A DNA stretch of 17,700 nt from Ignavibacteria bacterium (GTDB lineage Bacteria > Bacteroidota > Ignavibacteria > UBA10030 > UBA6906), in NCBI GenBank assembly GCA_029859455.1, contig JAOUDE010000014.1:1-17700 (forward strand), given 5' to 3'. The position numbers and the translations under genes are program-made. Below are positions 12,809 to 17,700 of the stretch, in pieces. Under the pieces are notes generated by a model. It did no database searches. It was not told the DNA's origin and was given only the letters and a program-made list of their open reading frames with translations. Each line of letters starts with the position of its first letter. Positions within the stretch are counted from its first letter, which is position 1.

Positions 12809-15800
12809 ATGTCCACCATCCTCCCCATAGACACCAATCTCGTTTTTCCCTCCACCGTCGTCGTCTCCGCCTCGGCGGGATCAGGAAAGACCTATACGCT
12901 GACACAGCGCCTTGTGCAGCTCCTGATTTCGGACCATGTTCCGAACAACGGCCTCAGGAATATTCTCGCGATCACCTTCACGAATCAGGCTGCGGCCGAG
13001 ATGCGTTCCCGTCTGATCGACTACCTGAAACGGCTCTCTCTCGGCGATCCGGATCTCGTGGCCGAAGCGGGGGAGTATCTCTCCATGAGTCCGGGACGCA
13101 TAAGGGAAAAGGCGGACACGGTTCTCCTCCGGATTCTGAACGATTTTTCAGATCTTCAGATCCGGACGATCGACAGCTTCATGGCAACCGTATTCAAGAC
13201 ATCAGCATTTGAATTCGGACACCAGCCGAATCTCGATATTGTCTTCGATAACAGACCGCTTCTCGCCGAAGCTTTCGCCCGGTTGACACGTCAGCTTCAT
13301 GCCGATCCAACGCTTCGGGAAACGCTCAGGGCCACGGTGCGCCTGATCCAGGAAACGCGGTCAAACCGGTCAGGATTTCTCTGGGACCCCTATGGTCGAA
13401 TCGAATGGGAGGTCAAAAACCTGTACTCGAGGCTTGCCGCAAGGGAGCATGAGGTCATATCCGGTGGAGGACTTGCGGAAGGCGATCGCCTCAAGAAAGA
13501 GCTGAGCGCTCAGGCCGGGAGATTCCGGCAGGCTCTGGAAGAATCCCGGCTGGAACCTCAGTCAAAAGTGCTGAAGGACCTCGCCGACGCTGAGGCGCAC
13601 CATGCGGAAAGACTTCTTACGCGGACCCGGATCGCTGAAGAGAAGATCGTCAAGAAGCCAAAAGGGGGCGTTCATGCAAGCCGCCTGGAAGCAGCGGCGG
13701 AATCGCTCGCGGTCGAGCTGCGGAAGTTCAACGATGCTCTGGACCGGTACGTGTACTGGTATGCACGAAATCACTTTCAGCCCTATATCGATGCAACGAA
13801 TTTTGTCCGTTCGACCCTGGAACAACTGAAAAGGGAAAAAGGGGAGATCTTCATCGACGACATCAACCGGCTTCTCCTGCCGCACCTGCAGGAAAGTGGC
13901 GCCGTGGACGCCTATCTGATGCTGGGAGAACAGATCTACCATTTTCTGATCGATGAGTTCCAGGATACCTCCCCCATCCAGTGGGCCAACCTCAGGCCGC
14001 TGATCGAGAATTCTCTTTCCCAGGGGGGGAGCCTGTTCGTTGTGGGTGACAGAAAGCAATCGATCTATGGATTCAGGGGTGCGGACTGGAAGATCATGGA
14101 CCGGTTGATGCGTGAAGAGGTTTTTCCCGCCGCAAAAGCGGAGGTGCGCAGTCTTGACGACAACTGGCGGAGTCACGAAAATATTATTCTGTATGTCAGC
14201 CACGTCTTCGAAGAAACCGTTGCCCGGTCCTCGTTTGCAGAGCCGGCCACCCTGAGCGGACTCGACTCTGTGAAACAGAAACCGCTCGAAGAGCACAGGA
14301 ATAAAGGGGTTGTCGAGGTCATGCAGATCGACTACGACGAGGAGAGCACGCCCGAACGGAGTGAACTGCTCACACTGATTCGTGACTGTCTCCGGCGGGG
14401 ATACGGATATCGTGACATTGCGATCCTGACCGCGCAGAATGAACGGGTGCTCGAAATAAGCACATGGCTGAACCAGGAGGGGATCCCTGTTCTCCCGTTC
14501 AGCAGTCTCGACATCCGGTCGCGGACGGTGATCGGCGAAATCCTTGCCCTGCTCCGATTTCTCGACTCACCGGTGGATGACCTCTCGTTTGCGACGTTTC
14601 TGGCGGGCGATCTGTTTCTGGCGAATCTCCAACGAGATGGCAGCTCTTCACAGGGGCCCGGGATCCACGATTTTCTGATGAGCACAGCGCAGAAACCCCG
14701 GCACAGGAGACTCTATATCAGTTTCAGGAACGAACACCATCCACTCTGGTCGACCTATTTCGAAGAACTCTTCCGGCTCGTGGGATATCTGCCACTGTAC
14801 GATCTGCTCTCTGAATTGTACCGTCGTTTCAGGGTGTTCGACGTATTCCGGAAAGAGGAGGCCTCGCTGGTACGTCTGCTTGAGGTCGTCCGGGCATTTG
14901 GTGAGAGTGACCGGAACAGCGTAAGGGATTTCCTCGAAATGGCGGGCGAGGAGGGTGAGCAGTCGTCCTGGCAGGTTCAGGTCCCGGGAGAGGTGGAAGC
15001 GGTCCGTGTTATGACCGTGCACAAATCGAAAGGGCTCGAGTTTCCCGTTTCGATTGTGGTGAGTTATGACCGCGATCTCAGATCGTCCCGCTATTTTTTC
15101 CATGACAGTGATTCCGGAACCTCTTTGCTCAATATCAGTTCTGGGGCCGCGAAGAATCATCCAGGGCTCGATGCGATTTACAGGAGTCAGAAGAAAGCGG
15201 ATCAGGTAGACAGCCTGAACAAACTGTATGTTTCCCTGACGAGAGCCCGGCACGAATTGTTCGCGATCGCGTTGCGCGGAATCCGGGACCCGTTCTTCCC
15301 GAGCCAGCTGCTGGATCCGCCACCTGGGCAGATCGAAATGCGCCCTCCTGCCGACGTCGACCGACGTCCCGCGCGTCAGCCGCTCGATATTATCCACACC
15401 ATGGAACCGGTGACATACGAAGAGTCGGGGTTCCGTCGGGCCGCCCTGCCGGAAATGGCACGCGGCGAGTTCATCCATGCCGTCCTCGCCCGGATCAGGT
15501 TAATTGAGGCCGATGTGGAGCCCACGGTCGATCAATCTCTGGCTCTTTTTCAATCGGAAATGCCGGCCGGGATCGATCCCTCCGAGGTGAGGAGATCCCT
15601 CGTGCAATTCCTGTCGACGGCGGGGGTTGAGGAGCTTTTCAGGCGGACCGAGGGACGAAGCGTTGAGGTGGAGAAAGAATTCGTTGCCCGGGACGGATCC
15701 CTGCACAGGATGGACAGAGTGATCCTCGATCCGAACGCGGTCACGGTCGTCGATTTCAAAACCGGGGGCAGGCCGGTCGCCGAGTATCGGGAACAGATGG

Positions 15801-15898
15801 CCATCTATGGTGGGATTCTCCGCGACATCTACCCGGGTTTGACCTGTCACACAGTGGTGGCATATGTTGATCAATGCCGGGTGGAACGGCTCCGATGA
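12809..15898 (+). CDS. AddA-like UvrD-family helicase/nuclease
   Basis: The helicase-nuclease subunit of an AddAB-type complex that processes double-strand DNA ends for recombination. The 1029-residue protein has Walker A ASAGSGKT (K27), motif Ia ITFTNQAAAEMR, Walker B IDEFQDT (D382, E383), motif III VGDRKQSIYGFRGAD (about 412), motif V VMTVHKSKGLEFP (about 733) and motif VI LYVSLTRARHE (about 805). The C-terminal RecB-type nuclease has GEFIHAVL, then MDRVILD, VVDFKTG (about 979-985) and YREQMAIYG, so helicase and nuclease both look intact. It is somewhat shorter than Firmicutes AddA, which I recall at about 1200 residues. ATG 12809 has no clear ribosome binding site; an in-frame start at 12662 lies inside the previous gene and would add an implausible leader. 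Its stop overlaps the next gene (ATGA). Confidence 0.9.
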   Translation: MSTILPIDTNLVFPSTVVVSASAGSGKTYTLTQRLVQLLISDHVPNNGLRNILAITFTNQAAAEMRSRLIDYLKRLSLGDPDLVAEAGEYLSMSPGRIREKADTVLLRILNDFSDLQIRTIDSFMATVFKTSAFEFGHQPNLDIVFDNRPLLAEAFARLTRQLHADPTLRETLRATVRLIQETRSNRSGFLWDPYGRIEWEVKNLYSRLAAREHEVISGGGLAEGDRLKKELSAQAGRFRQALEESRLEPQSKVLKDLADAEAHHAERLLTRTRIAEEKIVKKPKGGVHASRLEAAAESLAVELRKFNDALDRYVYWYARNHFQPYIDATNFVRSTLEQLKREKGEIFIDDINRLLLPHLQESGAVDAYLMLGEQIYHFLIDEFQDTSPIQWANLRPLIENSLSQGGSLFVVGDRKQSIYGFRGADWKIMDRLMREEVFPAAKAEVRSLDDNWRSHENIILYVSHVFEETVARSSFAEPATLSGLDSVKQKPLEEHRNKGVVEVMQIDYDEESTPERSELLTLIRDCLRRGYGYRDIAILTAQNERVLEISTWLNQEGIPVLPFSSLDIRSRTVIGEILALLRFLDSPVDDLSFATFLAGDLFLANLQRDGSSSQGPGIHDFLMSTAQKPRHRRLYISFRNEHHPLWSTYFEELFRLVGYLPLYDLLSELYRRFRVFDVFRKEEASLVRLLEVVRAFGESDRNSVRDFLEMAGEEGEQSSWQVQVPGEVEAVRVMTVHKSKGLEFPVSIVVSYDRDLRSSRYFFHDSDSGTSLLNISSGAAKNHPGLDAIYRSQKKADQVDSLNKLYVSLTRARHELFAIALRGIRDPFFPSQLLDPPPGQIEMRPPADVDRRPARQPLDIIHTMEPVTYEESGFRRAALPEMARGEFIHAVLARIRLIEADVEPTVDQSLALFQSEMPAGIDPSEVRRSLVQFLSTAGVEELFRRTEGRSVEVEKEFVARDGSLHRMDRVILDPNAVTVVDFKTGGRPVAEYREQMAIYGGILRDIYPGLTCHTVVAYVDQCRVERLR

Positions 15899-17700
15899 GC
15901 AGGGCGTTTCTCATATCTTCCGGCATCCCTCTCGTTGTCGAGGTGATCCGGCATCTCGGATCTGAGAGGACTGACTACAGCGATGCTCTGGTTGTTTTTC
16001 CCGGAAAGCGGCCGGCGCATTTCCTGAGAAAAGGGCTCGCAGGGAATGGGCGGAGCTGCATCCCTCCCATGATTACCTCGATGGACCGTTTTGTCGAGCT
16101 GCTGAACACGTCACGCCCCGCACACTCCACGCGGAGGATTGACAGTATCGACGCGGCGGCGATTCTGTTCGATCTTCATGGGGCGGTCCCGGACCGGATC
16201 GGTGGAGACCAGTTCAATTCTCTCGATTCGTTTCTTCCGCTCGGCCTCCGGCTTTTCGAAGAACTGGAAGAACTTGTCCTGAGCTGCCGGGCGGAGAAGG
16301 AGATCGGACAGGCCGTCGAAGGTGTCTCTCTGCGCGGACTTCACTCTCTGGGGATACTCTACGAGCGTTTCTACGAGAAGATCAGGACCCTCGGGAGGAC
16401 AACGCGGGCGCTGGATTACCGGACGGCCGCGCTCGAGTTCCCGAATGATCTCCTTTCGGGTTTTTCAACCGTCATCCTCGCCGGGCTTTTTCCGATTTCC
16501 GAAGCGGAGAGGCGATTGATCCTTTCATGCATGGAAAACAGGCAGACGGTTGCACTCTTCCAGGAGGGTCCGGGGATCCTGGATGAACTCGACCGGCTTG
16601 GAATCGAGGTCATGGAAAAAGGAAGTGATCGGGCCCAGCCGGTGATTTCATATCATGCAGCTCCCGATTCCCACGGAGAGATCTTCGGACTGGCCGGGTT
16701 GCTGGCAGATTCGATAGCGAAGGAAGATGAAATCGATCACAGCACGGTGATTGTCGTTCCGGACCCTTCCATCCTTCCGGCCCTTGTTCACCACTCGCTG
16801 TCGATGCTTGATGGAGGTTTCAACATTTCGGTCGGGTATCCGCACGCGAGGACGCCGCTCGTCGGCTTTCTGACATCGCTGATGGACCTGGTGACCTCAT
16901 CATATGAGAACAACCTTCCTGCATCGGAGTATCTTCGCTGCTTTCTTCATCCTTATTCGAAAAACATTCTCTTCGACGGGAAGCCCCACATTACCAGGCA
17001 GTTGTTCCACACGATTGAGGACCTCTGTCTTCAGGACAAACTGCCACCGTTCTTCTCGCCGGAATATCTGGAATCTCAGGAGAGACTGTTTACGACTGTC
17101 TCCGGTGCGACGGGTGATGAGAAGGCGACTCCGGCGAGGCTGCACGACCACCTTCATATGATCCATGAGAGTCTCCTTCTTCCGTTGACCACGGTGTCGT
17201 CCGTCGGACAGTGTGCATCACGATGTATCGACATTCTCACGTTCATAGCGGATGCAAGCACAGCGCGCAAAGAGCTCTTTTTTGACCTCTCCCTCGAATC
17301 CGTCATCGCCTCGCTTGCGGAGGTCAGAGACTCGCTCCTTGCTGAAAGAGCAATCGGTGACCGGGCTTCCGTGTTCCGGATCATCCGAGACTGTCTGCTT
17401 TCCGGAAGGGTTCCTCTGCCGGGGACTCCCCTCCGCGGCGTTCAGGTGCTGGGGCTTCTGGAAACACGGAATCTTCAGTTTGACAGGGTGTTCGTGCTGA
17501 ATACGAACGATGATCTGATTCCGGGGGAATCCGGACGTTATTCCCTTGTCCCGAATCTGGTACGGAGGACACTCGGTCTGCCGACCTATCGGGAACGTGA
17601 CAGAATTGCAGAGTACTACTTCTCCGTGCTGGTGAGGGGCGCGCGCAAAGTGTCACTCTTTTTCACTGAGGACGGGGCGAAGACACCAAGCAGGTTCGTC
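15895..17700 (+). CDS. AddB-like helicase-fold/nuclease subunit, N-terminal part (runs off window)
   Basis: The probable partner of the AddA-like protein; the frame is open from the ATG at 15895 to the window end (602 codons seen, 3' end missing). The N-terminus (MSRAFLISSGIP) lacks the G-x-G-K-[ST] Walker A of canonical AddB, so this half is probably a structural, inactive helicase. Recognisable segments are ALVVFPGKRPAHFLRK, MITSMDRFVELL, VILAGLFPISEAERRLI, and VQVLGLLETRNLQFDRVFV followed by LNTNDDLIPGE (about 520-545), which resembles the AddB/UvrD motif V region. The C-terminal nuclease and any Fe-S cysteines lie beyond the window. ATGA overlap with the upstream stop supports a two-subunit complex. 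AddB is the best family fit; sequence divergence keeps this short of certain. Confidence 0.82.
   Translation, partial: MSRAFLISSGIPLVVEVIRHLGSERTDYSDALVVFPGKRPAHFLRKGLAGNGRSCIPPMITSMDRFVELLNTSRPAHSTRRIDSIDAAAILFDLHGAVPDRIGGDQFNSLDSFLPLGLRLFEELEELVLSCRAEKEIGQAVEGVSLRGLHSLGILYERFYEKIRTLGRTTRALDYRTAALEFPNDLLSGFSTVILAGLFPISEAERRLILSCMENRQTVALFQEGPGILDELDRLGIEVMEKGSDRAQPVISYHAAPDSHGEIFGLAGLLADSIAKEDEIDHSTVIVVPDPSILPALVHHSLSMLDGGFNISVGYPHARTPLVGFLTSLMDLVTSSYENNLPASEYLRCFLHPYSKNILFDGKPHITRQLFHTIEDLCLQDKLPPFFSPEYLESQERLFTTVSGATGDEKATPARLHDHLHMIHESLLLPLTTVSSVGQCASRCIDILTFIADASTARKELFFDLSLESVIASLAEVRDSLLAERAIGDRASVFRIIRDCLLSGRVPLPGTPLRGVQVLGLLETRNLQFDRVFVLNTNDDLIPGESGRYSLVPNLVRRTLGLPTYRERDRIAEYYFSVLVRGARKVSLFFTEDGAKTPSRFV

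Noticed and set aside
14648..15478. Open 276-codon minus-strand frame inside the AddA-like gene
   Set aside because: Overlaps conserved helicase motifs V and VI on the other strand and shows no protein family signature.
1..17700. Phage, transposon or CRISPR content
   Set aside because: No transposase, integrase, terminal inverted repeats, spaced direct repeats or tRNA-like sites were seen; the whole window reads as ordinary chromosomal operons.

Overview
The window is about 17.7 kb of densely packed bacterial chromosome in which every gene I can support lies on the + strand. By eye the GC content is moderate, in the mid-fifties percent. I see no tRNA, rRNA, CRISPR array, insertion sequence or integrase. 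A nos cluster without a visible nosR, with an unnamed membrane protein directly after nosZ, a ferredoxin-dependent 2-oxoacid oxidoreductase of the VorB type and an AddA/AddB-like pair together fit an anaerobic or facultatively anaerobic member of the Bacteroidota/Ignavibacteriota/Chlorobiota neighbourhood. That placement is an inference from gene content; no marker gene in the window fixes the taxon.

Region 1 (1-4950) is a nitrous oxide reductase cluster. It holds the 3' part of nosZ (CuA domain and several CuZ histidines), a four-helix membrane protein called NosB-like here, nosD, nosF, nosL and nosY. From the NosB-like gene to nosY, neighbouring genes overlap by 1 to 8 bases, so they are translationally coupled. 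The order F-L-Y, with nosL between the ATPase and permease genes, is unusual. A GC-rich hairpin without a U-tract separates nosZ from the maturation genes.

Region 2 (about 4951-11664) follows a 156-195 base gap that holds several small inverted repeats. It is a compact operon: a single-cluster ferredoxin, a methionine gamma-lyase-like PLP enzyme, a 4-hydroxybutyrate/acetyl-CoA-type CoA-transferase, a four-subunit 2-oxoacid:ferredoxin oxidoreductase (delta, alpha, beta, gamma), a small Cys-rich helical-hairpin protein and an OsmC-type peroxiredoxin. Together they describe a route from methionine to methanethiol, ammonia and 2-oxobutyrate, then to propionyl-CoA with reduced ferredoxin, then to propionate with transfer of CoA to acetate. 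This is the most interesting system in the window. The enzyme families are readable, but the pathway is an inference from co-location and active-site residues.

Region 3 (11695-12735) is a cation diffusion facilitator with an atypical first metal site (E-x3-H) and a Cys-rich cytosolic tail. A pyrimidine-rich gap separates it from region 4 (12809-17700). Region 4 is an AddA-like helicase-nuclease overlapped by an AddB-like partner that runs off the window; this is a double-strand-break repair module.
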